Assembly: GCA_015494005.1 (NCBI GenBank)
Contig: WGCB01000046.1
Coordinates: 1-12,542, forward strand
Source of the DNA: Caldilineaceae bacterium
GTDB taxonomy: Bacteria; Chloroflexota; Anaerolineae; Caldilineales; Caldilineaceae
DNA: 12,542 nt
Direction of reading: 5' to 3'
Part shown: piece by piece, positions 1 through 8,698 of the stretch
How the letters are laid out: every line of letters starts with the position of its first letter
How positions within the stretch are numbered: position 1 is the stretch's first letter
The notes under the pieces: model-generated
What the model saw: only the letters and a program-made list of their open reading frames with translations
Database searches by the model: none
Told to the model about the DNA's origin: nothing
Made by a program: the position numbers and the translations under genes

Positions 1-48
1 CCCCCTGGCGCCGCGGACCAGGAAACCCGCCCCGCGGTGCCCAGTCCG

Positions 49-93
49 TGAGACAAGTTTGAGACAACTCAGTTGTAGAAAAAGCTGAGACGA
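49..93 (+). promoter_or_regulatory. Phased TGAGACA direct repeats upstream of the small gene
   Basis: TGAGACAA occurs at 49-56 and again at 60-67, exactly 11 bp apart start to start. A third shorter copy, TGAGACGA, lies at 86-93. The last copy ends about 45 bp before the start codon at 138. Spacing close to one helical turn would place the first two copies on the same DNA face, as in many operators with repeated half-sites. The same heptamer recurs with the same 11-bp spacing at 360-377. No binding protein can be named, and no convincing -35/-10 pair was found. Confidence 0.35.
64..76. promoter_or_regulatory. 13-bp perfect palindrome, operator-like
   Basis: ACAACT-C-AGTTGT is a perfect inverted repeat with 6-bp arms around one central base. 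It overlaps the second TGAGACAA copy (60-67). It sits about 60 bp upstream of the start codon at 138, a reasonable place for a dimeric regulator to bind. A chance 6+6 palindrome is not rare, so the call is tentative. Confidence 0.25.
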
Positions 94-137
94 CACCGGA
101 TTCCCCCGATCCTGGCCATGTCCTTGCGGGAGGCGGT

Positions 138-344
138 ATGTTTTCCAGCACTCTGAGCCGTGCGGCCTTCATCATACGTTTCTGGAAAGAGCCCGGCAGC
201 CCCTCGGGATGGCGAAGCGAGGTGGTGGAGGGGGCCGGTGAAGTCGTCAAGTACTTCGACGACTTCGACGACCTGGTGACGTATCTCCAGCGCTACCTGG
301 AGGAGCGAGGGTTCAGCGTTGCCGGGCAGACGACTCGGCGATAG
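138..344 (+). CDS. Small hypothetical protein, 68 residues
   Basis: This is a short acidic-centred protein with no signal peptide or membrane segment, so it is probably cytosolic. The ATG at 138 is preceded by GGGAGG at 128-133 with a 4-base gap. The N-terminal part reads FIIRFWKEP...GWRSEVVEGAGE, followed by an acidic stretch (YFDDFDDLVTYLQRYLEERG) that looks like a single amphipathic helix. The arrangement 'FxxRxW ... WRxxVxxxxxGE ... F-acidic-LLxxLxxxL' resembles a widespread class of tiny Chloroflexota proteins of unknown function; that likeness is from memory and not checked. It is the only gene here whose product is not exported. It lies 182 bp upstream of the giant gene and is bracketed by TGAGACA repeat pairs, so it could be separately regulated. 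No function is proposed. Confidence 0.6.
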   Translation: MFSSTLSRAAFIIRFWKEPGSPSGWRSEVVEGAGEVVKYFDDFDDLVTYLQRYLEERGFSVAGQTTRR

Positions 345-359
345 CCGGTGCTCAGCCCT

Positions 360-377
360 TGAGACACTCCTGAGACA
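360..377 (+). promoter_or_regulatory. Second phased TGAGACA pair, upstream of the giant gene
   Basis: TGAGACA occurs at 360-366 and 371-377, again 11 bp apart start to start, matching the pair at 49-67 in sequence, orientation and spacing. It begins 13 bp after the stop codon of the small gene and lies about 150 bp upstream of the ATG at 527. It could be an operator or activator site for the downstream gene. Direct rather than inverted orientation relative to the first pair argues against the two pairs being the ends of one insertion sequence. Confidence 0.35.
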
Positions 378-450
378 CCGTCGATCTATCCTCGAATACA
401 CCTGCTCCCCAGCGGGGCGGTGTGTCCGAAACCATCTTGGCGCCATCGAT

Positions 451-481
451 CGACCCTTTGGGCCCCGACCGTTTGGGCTCC
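451..481 (+). repeat. 15-bp tandem duplication in the leader of the giant gene
   Basis: CGACCCTTTGGGCCC at 451-465 is followed directly by CGACCGTTTGGGCTC at 466-480. The two copies differ at two positions. The pair lies 46 bp upstream of the start codon at 527, in what should be the untranslated leader. It is most simply a local duplication; a role in mRNA structure cannot be judged by eye. Confidence 0.5.
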
Positions 482-526
482 AACCATCGGCGTAGAGAAC
501 CGTGTGAAGGTAAGGAGAACCGACCC

Positions 527-3500
527 ATGTTGCACCCCAAGTCCCAAATCGGCCTTTCGCAACCTCAGAAATGGCTTTCCAGCGGTAGGTGGACCGCAGC
601 CCTGCTCCTGGCTCTACTGTGGTTCGTCCTACGCGCTGCTGGCCCAGTCCAGGCCCAGACACCGGGGCCAAGCATCACCGTGGACATCACAGCCCACACC
701 GAGACCGGTGCGGTGCTGGCCGGCCAGCCGGTGACCTTCACCGTCACCGTCACCAACACCGGCGGAAGCAAGGTTCTGAACTTGGCCGTCTCCAGCTGGC
801 AGCAGGTGGGGGCCAGCACCCAGCCCGGTGCGGACTGCAACCGCGTCCTGGATTCTCTAGCTTCCGGCGCGGTCAAATCCTACACCTGTACCGAGAACGC
901 CCCCAGCGCCACCTACCAGCAGTGGGTAGAAGTGACCGGAGACACGGTGGACGAGCAGTCCATCCAGGTGCAGGACAGCGTGAACGTCACCGTGGTCCAG
1001 CCCGCCACTGTCCACGGCCGGGTCTGGGATGACGCGGACGCGGACGGCATTCAGGACAGCGGTGAGTCGGGCCTGGGCGAAATCGTCGTGCGCCTCTTCT
1101 CCACCACCCGAGGCTTCATCGCGGAAACCCAGGCCGATGCCAGCCAGGGAGGGAGCTACGCTTTCGGCAACCTCCTGCCCGACACCTACCAGGTGGAGTT
1201 CGTCCCTCCCATCGCCCTCTCCCTGAGCCCCAAGGACCAGGGCGGCGACGACTCGAAGGACAGCGACGCCGATCCCAACACTGGCGCCACGGATCCCTTC
1301 ACTCTGTCCTCCGGCCAGACCCTGGTGAACATGGATGCGGGCCTCTACCAACCGGCCGGTGTCACTGGCGCCGTGTGGGAGGACCGGGACAAGGACAACC
1401 AGTTCGATCTCGAGGAGTCCGGCGTCATCTCGGCCACGGTGGAGCTGCGGGACGCCAGCGGCAGCACCCTGCTGGACACCACTCAGAGCGACGCCGATGG
1501 GCTTTTCGAGTTCAGCGACCTGCGGCCGGGGAGTTACCAGCTCCGCTTCCAGGCGCCGACCGGCTACTATCTCCTCAACCCCAGCAACGGTGTTCTGAGT
1601 GTTTCCTTGCCCTCTGGCACGGTGGTCAGCAATACCAACGCGGCCCTCTATCGTCCGGTCCTGCGCCTGTTGACCGATACCCTCAAGGTGCGGGAGGACG
1701 TGAGTGCAGTCACCGTGGACGTGGAGCTGGCGGACCGGCCCAGCGGCTTCGGCTCGGTGACCGTGCAGGTCGCCACCCTGGATGGCTCGGCCCAGGCCGG
1801 CCAGGACTACACCCCCATCTCCACCACTTTGACCTTCAACCCGGACGAGAGTCGCAAATCCGTCCAGGTGACCATTCGGGATGACAGCGACCCGGAGAGC
1901 GAGGAGGCCTTCAACCTCAGCCTCTCTGCGCCCGGAAACGCCCGCCTGGGCGACCCGGCCACCGTGCGCGTGGTTATCCAGGACAACGATGCCCTGCCCG
2001 GCACACCCCCCGTCGCTCCCTGCACCGCGGACCGGGTCCAATCCCTCGAGGAGCCGGGTACAGCGGGGCAGGTGGACGTGCTGGACATCCAGGCCGCGGC
2101 CAGCCGCTTGGGCCAATCGCCCCTCTACCCGGAGCAAGATCTGGACGAGGACGGGGTGGTGGAAATGGAAGATGTGAGCACCTTGGCCCAGACCTGGCGC
2201 ATCCGCTGCGACGGTTTGGACCTCTCCTGGGCCCAGGACAGCAGGACCCGGGCCCGGCGCATCTATCTCCACTGGCGTTGGGTGGCCGGCAAGACCGACG
2301 TGAACACCGCCTTTGAGGTCCTGCGTCGCCTGGATCGCAGCGGCAGCTTCACAGTGATCGGCGAGGCCAAGGCCGCTCCAGACCTGGCCACGTTCCAGGC
2401 GCTCGTCCCCGGGAACGTGCGGGACCTGGTGCGCAACGTGGAGCTGGCGGACCTGAACCTGCCCGATGACCAGGCCCTGCTGAACTTCCTGAAGAATCCC
2501 CAGAACGCAGGCCGGGTGGCCCTGTTGGCCGAGGCCTATCCGGAGATCGCCCAGGCTGTGGGGTTGGGCTTCATGGACACCGCCGTCCCGGCTACGGCCA
2601 CGCCCGAGTACTACGTGCGGATCAAGGGCAACCCCAACGCGGCCATCTACGGACCGGTGGCCATCAGCCCGGTGGCCATGCTGGCCACGCCCACCAACCT
2701 GCGGGAGGGCACGGTCTACAAGGGGCCGGCGGACCTGGGCACCCCGCCCAGCGGCCGACCCATCACCGGCACGGAACGCTACGACTGGGACGCGGCCCAG
2801 GTCTACCGCCAGGCCCACGGCACGGCCTTCCTCCTCTGGGACCTGCCCACGGAGCGCGCCCAGAAACAGAACGTTCTCCTGGATCCCTTCCAGTTCGGCG
2901 GCATCGGGCCTGTGGCCACTCTGCCGGTGAACCCCAACGTGGCCGGCTATCACATCTACCGCAAGGGGCCGGCCACAGGCAACCAGTGGCAGTTGGTCAA
3001 CCCGCCCAAGGTGAGCGGCAACCTCAGCGCGGGTTACCGTCTGATCCAGCCCGGAAAGTCCACGGATCCCACCACCCAGGGCCAGTTCTTCTACGCGGAC
3101 CGGCTGGTGGATGTCTTTGATTTGGCCAGCATCCCGCCGGATCAGCTCTTCACCACCTGGCAGTACAAAGTCTGTCCCGTGGACCTGCTGGGCAACGAGG
3201 GGAGCTGCTCCCAGGCTGCGAACATCTCCGTGCGGGATCTGCGGCCCCCGGCGCCTGTGGCCGACCTGCAGATCCGTGTGGACGAACAGCACACCAAGCT
3301 CACCCTGACCTGGACCTACACGGCCACGGACCAGAGCGAGCCGGTGAAGTTCTACGTCCTGCGCAGCCCGGACCCGATCTCCCTGACCGAGCCCCCGGTG
3401 CTGGCCTCTACCCCTATCACCGCTTGGGTGGACATCACCCCCAACGGACTGAGCCGGCCCAACATCTCGCAGATGACCTTCCAGTACACGCCGCCCAAGC

Positions 3501-6500
3501 AGGGCCTCTACTGGTTCCGGGTCCAGGTGCGGGACCGGGCCGGCAACTGGTCCGCGCCCAGCGCTCCGGTGAAGGGCGGCCTCTACCCCCGGCAGAAGCC
3601 ACCCGCGCCCAGCGTGGCGGACGTGAACCAGTGCATGCCCGGCGGCCTGAGCGTGGACTTCACCGGCCTGGCCTCCCAGGTGCGCCAGGTTATCGTCTAC
3701 CGCTCCTTTGACCCCATCACCAACGTGAACGCGCCTGGCGTCCAGATCATCCAGCGCCTCAAGGTGGAGAACGGCCGGGCCACCTTCAAGGAGACCTACC
3801 AGCCGCCGGTGGACACCTGGGTCTACTACAAGGTGGAGGCCCTGGACGGCTACGGCAACGTGAGCGATCCGGCCACCTTCAAAGCCCGGCTGTGTGGGCC
3901 GAACCGGCCGGACCCGCCGGAGGTGGACAAGGGACCGGCTCAGTGGGATCCGGACACCCTCACCTACCAGGTTCCCCTGACCTACACCCTGCCGCCCACG
4001 GGGGTGGCCAGCCGCAAGGTGAACACCATCCATCCCAGCAGCAGCGGCCTGCGCACGGACGTCCACACCGTGCCCTCCCATGGCAAGATTACCGTCCAAG
4101 GCGCACCGGGTGAGACGGTGAAGGTGGAGGCCACGGAGACCAACGACCAGGGCACGAGCCCGTCCACCGTGCGCTGGGTGCGCAACGTGAACAACTTCCT
4201 GGACACCAACCGTCACATGGCGAACCTGGGCCAGCCCCTGGCTGTGGAGTGGGTGCAGAACGCCAATCCGCCCGCGGTCCGGGTCTACATCCCCGCGCCC
4301 GCGGACCAGAACCTGCCCACGCCCCACGTGGCACTCTTCCGCAAGGCTGCCGCGGGCAACTGGCTCCAGGTCACCCCGGTGATGGACGTGAGTAGCAGCC
4401 ACACCTTCTACCCGTCCAGCGGTCCCAACCCCCAGCCGGCCCTGGTCATTACCGACACCGCGGACCTGGACATCACCGATGCCTACGACTACACGGTCCT
4501 GGCCTTCAGCCCCAGCACCTTCGAGGTCCTGGGCTACTGGGACGCCATCCGGCTAGGTCCATGGGCCGCCTCAGGCATCATCAACCTGCCCAACAGTACG
4601 TTGGCGGCCGGGCCCAGTCTGCCCTGCAGCACTGGCTACGATATCCGCAACCCCGCCTATTACGGCCCGAGTGGTGAGGGCTGGTGGAATGTGCCTGGGG
4701 ACAACATTCTACTGGCCAATGGTTGGATCCTGCATGTGGACAACTTCTACGACTACGACGGCGCCTGCAACGGCCGGGATCTGGGCCCGGAAGAACTCTA
4801 CGGCGAGGGGCAGCTCATCGATGGCAACGGCAGCCAGTTCGCGGCCGAGTTCGTCAACATCAGTGTGGACCCGGACACGGGCGATTTCCTGAGCGGCCGC
4901 ATCGTGGTGGAGCTCAACCATCCAGTGAGCGGTGCGACTCGCCTCACCATCCTGGTAGAGAAGATGGAGTTCGAGCCGGACGCGGCTCGGGCCCAGGTGG
5001 TCTTCGACTTGCCCGACCACGTCAAGCTGGTGGACCCGAACTTCGTAGAACGTAGCCACCAGGTGCGGGCCGTGGTGGAGAACGTGGACAACTTCTACTA
5101 TTTCTCGCCCTTGCCCATCGACACCACCGCGGGCACCCCCTACTACCTAGTGGACGAGAATCTGCCCTGGTCCATGCACAGCGACGTGCTGGAGTTTGGT
5201 CCCGAGACCCTGACCCTGCAGGATCCAGTGTCCGTCCAGGATCGCCTGGGCTACACCCCCCCGGCTGGCAGCACCCTGCCCTGGCCGGACAACAACCTGG
5301 GCTTCCTGCGGCCCGGCGGCACCGCCAACACGGGCTACACCGGCACCGGGGTGCTGGTGGATCGCAACGGCCTGCAGGGCGACTTCGACAACCCGAATCC
5401 CTTCGTCTATGTGACTAGCCTGCCCGCGGGTGTGGAGGTCACCGCGCAAGGCGGCGCGCAGGTTCAGATCACCAACAGCCAGATCACGAGCGGCAGCCTG
5501 CGCAACGCCTCGGCCCGCCTGGACTACTACAGCCAGGGCACGGACATCAGTTTCATGTCCCAGCAGAGCAAGACCCTGCAGGTGGGCCAGCGCACACCCC
5601 TGGGCGGCCTCATTCAGCTCAGCATCACGCCGTCTTCCAGCCAGTTCACCCTGGAGGCCGGCGGTCTGGTGAGGGAGGCGGTGAGCGTGGTGCCCACGGC
5701 CATCACCTGGACCGGGGCCTACACGGTCTACACCACCGGGCCGGGGATCACCATGGAACTCTACGGGGCCGGGGCCAGCTTCCCGGAGAACGGCGCGGCC
5801 ATCGGCTGGACCCGGCAGACCTCGGCTCCCGCGCCGGCGGAGAACGCCTGGCGCAAGCTGGACGCCTCCTACGCGCCCACCGCCAAGCTGGATCCGGGGC
5901 TGAACATCATCGGCGTCGAGGCCTGGGCCGCATGTGACTGCTTCCGCCCCTCCGACTTCAAGGACGTGGACCTGGACCTCTACGTGCGGCGGGGTGGTGT
6001 GAGCGGCAACTTCCGCATCAACGCCCAGAGCTTCGGCGAGATCCGCAACAAATGGGGCTACCTGGTCACCATCAAGGAATACAACCTGCTCTTCGTGGAC
6101 AACGCGGTGGTGGACGGCCAGGCCCGCCTGGACCTGCGCCTGCCCTATCCCAGCGACGTGGTCATCCCTCTGCGCTTCGGGCCGGATGGCTTCGACGAGC
6201 GGGGCTGCCCCATGGAGGGGCAGGTGGAGCAGGTGCAACCCTACCTGCACAAGTACTGGAACTTCCGCCAAACACCCCGCACGGCTCGCTTCGTCCAGAT
6301 CGGCGGCCAGGGCAGCGGACGCAACGACCACGTGGTGGACTACCAGGCCAAGTACCAGCAGAACACGGGCAAAAACACCGGCGCCCAGGATCTGCCCGGC
6401 GCCATCCTGGTGCTGCGAGGCACTGTGACCGTCACCGGCCTGGGCAAGACCACCACCCAGAGCAGCCAGGTGGGCCAGGACGTGGAGCTCCCCGCGGTCC

Positions 6501-8569
6501 ACGACTGGTTCCCCAACGGCGACTACGGGGACATCCGCCTTTACCCCCAGGGCAACAACGGCAACCACGACTTGCCCGACTACTTCCGGGTGAGCGGCGT
6601 GCCCTACGCGCTGACCGACGTGAAGCTCAGCCGCTTCTACAGCGCCATGATGGACGAGTCCAGCCTGCCGGACACGGCCGGCGTGCAGCCCGGCGAGCTC
6701 CTGGGCGACCTGCCGCCGGAGTTGCTGGACAGCCAGGGCCAGGTCACCGGCCAGTCCCTCAAGCGGTGTGCAGACCGGGGCGGCAAGGGCGTGGGCTGTG
6801 GCTTCGTCCTGCTGGACGGCAACGGTGCGGTGGTCCACTTCGGCGAGATTGGAGCCAGCAGCGCCTCCACCATGCTGAGCAAGGACGACCTCCCCAAGGG
6901 CAAGTGGCCGGTGGTGAGCAACAGCCAGAACGGCAAGAAGACCCAGGCCCCGGCCAGCAAGCCGAACCTGCGCTGGGCTTACCCCATCGCCAACGACTAT
7001 CTGGACGAGTTCCTGCCCTTCAAACTCCTTGTCAACGACTACGGCGGCGCGCTGGTGGGCATCAAGCCCAACGTGCCCCTGCTTCCCGGCGGCGAGGTGC
7101 TGAAGAGCGACCTGGGCGTGGTGGTGACGGTGAACTTCACCGACACCCAGGGCTTCAAGATGGACTTCGGCCTCTTCGCGGGCTACGCGGCCAGCCAGGC
7201 CGGCATCCGGGCCCTGGCCATGAACCGCCCGGGCAAGAACAACGTGGGCATCGCGCCCTACCAGAAATGGGAGGATGTGAAGAAGGACGCGGCCAAGTGG
7301 ATGGAGAAGTTCGGCTACAGGATCGGCCCCGGCGGTAAAGACGATCCCCTGGACCTGGCCAAGTCCGTCTGGAGCAGCTGGGGCACGGGTTCATACACCC
7401 AGACCTTCCAGATCATCGAGCCCACGATCCGGGCCCTGAAGGGCAAGGAAGCCTACGGCATCACCGGCATCCAGTCCGGCCAGGTGCTCAAGCAAGCCAA
7501 CGCCACCCTGGCCATCGGCATGGGCCAGGTGATCTTTGAGATCGCCGGCGGCGACTTCCGCCTGGTGAACATCAAGTTCGGCACCTTGCTGGACGTGCGC
7601 ACCCCTGGCTCCGGCAAGAACCGCCAGGCGGCGGGCGACGCCAAGAAGGCCGAACGGGCCCTGATCCACGTGGACTGGCTCACCCTGGAGATCAACCGGG
7701 ACGGCGAGATCATCATCATCGGCAAGAACGTGAGCACCTCCCTCACCGGGGACCTGGATGTCCACGCGGATGTCCTGCTCCTCATCGGCACGGGCGCGGG
7801 GAACGAGCGCATCGAAGGCGGCGTCACCGTGGCCCAACTCAAGGTGACGGACGTGACCTTCCGCAACCTGGGCGCGGTCTTCGGCGCCGGTCGTCTGAAT
7901 TCCCAGCCAATCGCCTACCTGGGCCTGAAGGGTGAGGGGACCTTCAGCGGCGGCTTCACCGTGGGCGGTGCGCTGCTCTTCGGCCTCATCAACCCCCAGA
8001 GCAAGGTCCTGCGGGAGATCGGTTTCACCACCCTGCTGGACAGCATCGGCTCCAACACGGGCGGCAGCGCGGGCCCACCCAAGACGGCCTTCGCCGGCAT
8101 CTACGCCCAGGTCTACGGCGACTTCCCCGTCTACAACAACGGCTGCCTGCTGAAAGTCTCCGCGGGGGTGGAGCTGCGGGGCTGGTACTTCGCTCCGCTG
8201 AACGGCGGCCTGCCCGTCTGGGGCGGCCTCCTGCGGGGCAGTGTCACCGGCACAGCGATCTGTCTGGTCCACGCCAAGGGTGAGCTGACCCTGATCGTCC
8301 AGAGTGTGCGCCCGGCCGCCAAGTCCATGGGCGGTCAGACCTGTGGCAAGAGCGATGAGAACTGCACCGCCTTCACCGGCCAACTCTGGGTGGCCATCGG
8401 TCTCTTCTTCTGCGAACCGGAGACCTGGCGAGGTTGGGACAAGCGCTGGTGGGACGACAGCGGCTGCTGGCAGGCCGGCGCGTTCGTCCAACTAGCCTAC
8501 ATCGACCAGCCGCCCCAGGGCAAGGAGCAGTGGGCAGCCAAGTTTGAGGCCGACGTGGAAGGACCGTAA
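527..8569 (+). CDS. Giant secreted multidomain protein (SdrD-B, Calx-beta, dockerin-like, Fn3), 2680 residues
   Basis: The ATG at 527 is chosen because AAGGAG at 512-517 precedes it by 9 bases and a signal peptide begins there (hydrophobic core at 23-35, VQA|Q cleavage near 43/44); the frame is open back to 422 but that extension hides the signal. Domains in order, from reading: DUF11-like (about 49-158); two SdrD B-like folds (161-276, 277-376) with Asp-rich DxDxDGxxD-type loops; Calx-beta (379-488, ending QDND); a dockerin-like segment between Cys499 and Cys561, with a degenerate first repeat (514-532) and a good second Ca loop, DLDEDGVVEMED (538-549); then about six Fn3-like units (564-1345), the first with a helical insertion at 619-684. 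Residues 1346-2680 are beta-rich, Gly-rich and unassigned; the last 141 carry six Cys. There is no LPXTG, C-terminal membrane helix or LPLV tail, so it is probably released or held non-covalently. The modules suggest adhesion or scaffolding; no enzyme domain was seen. Confidence 0.9.
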   Translation: MLHPKSQIGLSQPQKWLSSGRWTAALLLALLWFVLRAAGPVQAQTPGPSITVDITAHTETGAVLAGQPVTFTVTVTNTGGSKVLNLAVSSWQQVGASTQPGADCNRVLDSLASGAVKSYTCTENAPSATYQQWVEVTGDTVDEQSIQVQDSVNVTVVQPATVHGRVWDDADADGIQDSGESGLGEIVVRLFSTTRGFIAETQADASQGGSYAFGNLLPDTYQVEFVPPIALSLSPKDQGGDDSKDSDADPNTGATDPFTLSSGQTLVNMDAGLYQPAGVTGAVWEDRDKDNQFDLEESGVISATVELRDASGSTLLDTTQSDADGLFEFSDLRPGSYQLRFQAPTGYYLLNPSNGVLSVSLPSGTVVSNTNAALYRPVLRLLTDTLKVREDVSAVTVDVELADRPSGFGSVTVQVATLDGSAQAGQDYTPISTTLTFNPDESRKSVQVTIRDDSDPESEEAFNLSLSAPGNARLGDPATVRVVIQDNDALPGTPPVAPCTADRVQSLEEPGTAGQVDVLDIQAAASRLGQSPLYPEQDLDEDGVVEMEDVSTLAQTWRIRCDGLDLSWAQDSRTRARRIYLHWRWVAGKTDVNTAFEVLRRLDRSGSFTVIGEAKAAPDLATFQALVPGNVRDLVRNVELADLNLPDDQALLNFLKNPQNAGRVALLAEAYPEIAQAVGLGFMDTAVPATATPEYYVRIKGNPNAAIYGPVAISPVAMLATPTNLREGTVYKGPADLGTPPSGRPITGTERYDWDAAQVYRQAHGTAFLLWDLPTERAQKQNVLLDPFQFGGIGPVATLPVNPNVAGYHIYRKGPATGNQWQLVNPPKVSGNLSAGYRLIQPGKSTDPTTQGQFFYADRLVDVFDLASIPPDQLFTTWQYKVCPVDLLGNEGSCSQAANISVRDLRPPAPVADLQIRVDEQHTKLTLTWTYTATDQSEPVKFYVLRSPDPISLTEPPVLASTPITAWVDITPNGLSRPNISQMTFQYTPPKQGLYWFRVQVRDRAGNWSAPSAPVKGGLYPRQKPPAPSVADVNQCMPGGLSVDFTGLASQVRQVIVYRSFDPITNVNAPGVQIIQRLKVENGRATFKETYQPPVDTWVYYKVEALDGYGNVSDPATFKARLCGPNRPDPPEVDKGPAQWDPDTLTYQVPLTYTLPPTGVASRKVNTIHPSSSGLRTDVHTVPSHGKITVQGAPGETVKVEATETNDQGTSPSTVRWVRNVNNFLDTNRHMANLGQPLAVEWVQNANPPAVRVYIPAPADQNLPTPHVALFRKAAAGNWLQVTPVMDVSSSHTFYPSSGPNPQPALVITDTADLDITDAYDYTVLAFSPSTFEVLGYWDAIRLGPWAASGIINLPNSTLAAGPSLPCSTGYDIRNPAYYGPSGEGWWNVPGDNILLANGWILHVDNFYDYDGACNGRDLGPEELYGEGQLIDGNGSQFAAEFVNISVDPDTGDFLSGRIVVELNHPVSGATRLTILVEKMEFEPDAARAQVVFDLPDHVKLVDPNFVERSHQVRAVVENVDNFYYFSPLPIDTTAGTPYYLVDENLPWSMHSDVLEFGPETLTLQDPVSVQDRLGYTPPAGSTLPWPDNNLGFLRPGGTANTGYTGTGVLVDRNGLQGDFDNPNPFVYVTSLPAGVEVTAQGGAQVQITNSQITSGSLRNASARLDYYSQGTDISFMSQQSKTLQVGQRTPLGGLIQLSITPSSSQFTLEAGGLVREAVSVVPTAITWTGAYTVYTTGPGITMELYGAGASFPENGAAIGWTRQTSAPAPAENAWRKLDASYAPTAKLDPGLNIIGVEAWAACDCFRPSDFKDVDLDLYVRRGGVSGNFRINAQSFGEIRNKWGYLVTIKEYNLLFVDNAVVDGQARLDLRLPYPSDVVIPLRFGPDGFDERGCPMEGQVEQVQPYLHKYWNFRQTPRTARFVQIGGQGSGRNDHVVDYQAKYQQNTGKNTGAQDLPGAILVLRGTVTVTGLGKTTTQSSQVGQDVELPAVHDWFPNGDYGDIRLYPQGNNGNHDLPDYFRVSGVPYALTDVKLSRFYSAMMDESSLPDTAGVQPGELLGDLPPELLDSQGQVTGQSLKRCADRGGKGVGCGFVLLDGNGAVVHFGEIGASSASTMLSKDDLPKGKWPVVSNSQNGKKTQAPASKPNLRWAYPIANDYLDEFLPFKLLVNDYGGALVGIKPNVPLLPGGEVLKSDLGVVVTVNFTDTQGFKMDFGLFAGYAASQAGIRALAMNRPGKNNVGIAPYQKWEDVKKDAAKWMEKFGYRIGPGGKDDPLDLAKSVWSSWGTGSYTQTFQIIEPTIRALKGKEAYGITGIQSGQVLKQANATLAIGMGQVIFEIAGGDFRLVNIKFGTLLDVRTPGSGKNRQAAGDAKKAERALIHVDWLTLEINRDGEIIIIGKNVSTSLTGDLDVHADVLLLIGTGAGNERIEGGVTVAQLKVTDVTFRNLGAVFGAGRLNSQPIAYLGLKGEGTFSGGFTVGGALLFGLINPQSKVLREIGFTTLLDSIGSNTGGSAGPPKTAFAGIYAQVYGDFPVYNNGCLLKVSAGVELRGWYFAPLNGGLPVWGGLLRGSVTGTAICLVHAKGELTLIVQSVRPAAKSMGGQTCGKSDENCTAFTGQLWVAIGLFFCEPETWRGWDKRWWDDSGCWQAGAFVQLAYIDQPPQGKEQWAAKFEADVEGP

Positions 8570-8579
8570 GGAAAACAGC

Positions 8580-8678
8580 AATGAGTAATGAGCAAGGGCG
8601 CTGTGCGCAGGCGTGGCTCCATGCTTCGCACAATGATCATGTTCGCTCTTGCTCCTTACTCCTTACTCCTTACTCATT
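8580..8678. repeat. Palindromic element built of 7-bp units
   Basis: The left arm (8580-8600) is three heptads on the + strand: AATGAGT, AATGAGC, AAGGGCG. The right arm (8644-8678), read on the - strand, is five: AATGAGT, AAGGAGT twice, AAGGAGC, AAGAGCG. The outer units match and the right arm has two extra internal copies, so the arms pair imperfectly. Inside lies a further 6-bp stem, TGTGCG (8602-8607) with CGCACA (8627-8632). The element fills most of the 129-bp gap between two exported-protein genes. A frame is open across it from 8588, but its product is just the translated repeat. Confidence 0.7.
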
Positions 8679-8698
8679 TTCCAACATGCGAGGCAACC

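Noticed and set aside
1..51. Possible 3' end of an upstream gene (frame 1, Pro/Ala-rich, TGA at 49-51)
   Set aside because: Only 16 codons are visible and another + frame is also open past this point, so coding cannot be supported.
49..377. TGAGACA repeats as insertion-sequence ends or a CRISPR array
   Set aside because: The pairs point the same way, the DNA between them encodes no transposase, and the units are too short with no spacer structure.
422..526. N-terminal extension of the giant protein from 422
   Set aside because: It has no ribosome binding site, covers the tandem 15-mer and would bury the signal peptide 35 residues inside. ATG 527 has AAGGAG at a 9-base distance.
857..4402. 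1181-residue open frame on the - strand
   Set aside because: It lies wholly opposite the giant gene and arises from its strong G/C third-position bias. Its His/Val/Arg/Gly-rich product has no domain, and no ribosome binding site or signal peptide supports it. The - strand frames at 5147-6838 and 7391-8491 are rejected for the same reason.
8588..8698. N-terminal extension of the cohesin protein from 8588
   Set aside because: The extra residues translate the heptad palindrome, and the true signal peptide begins at ATG 8699.
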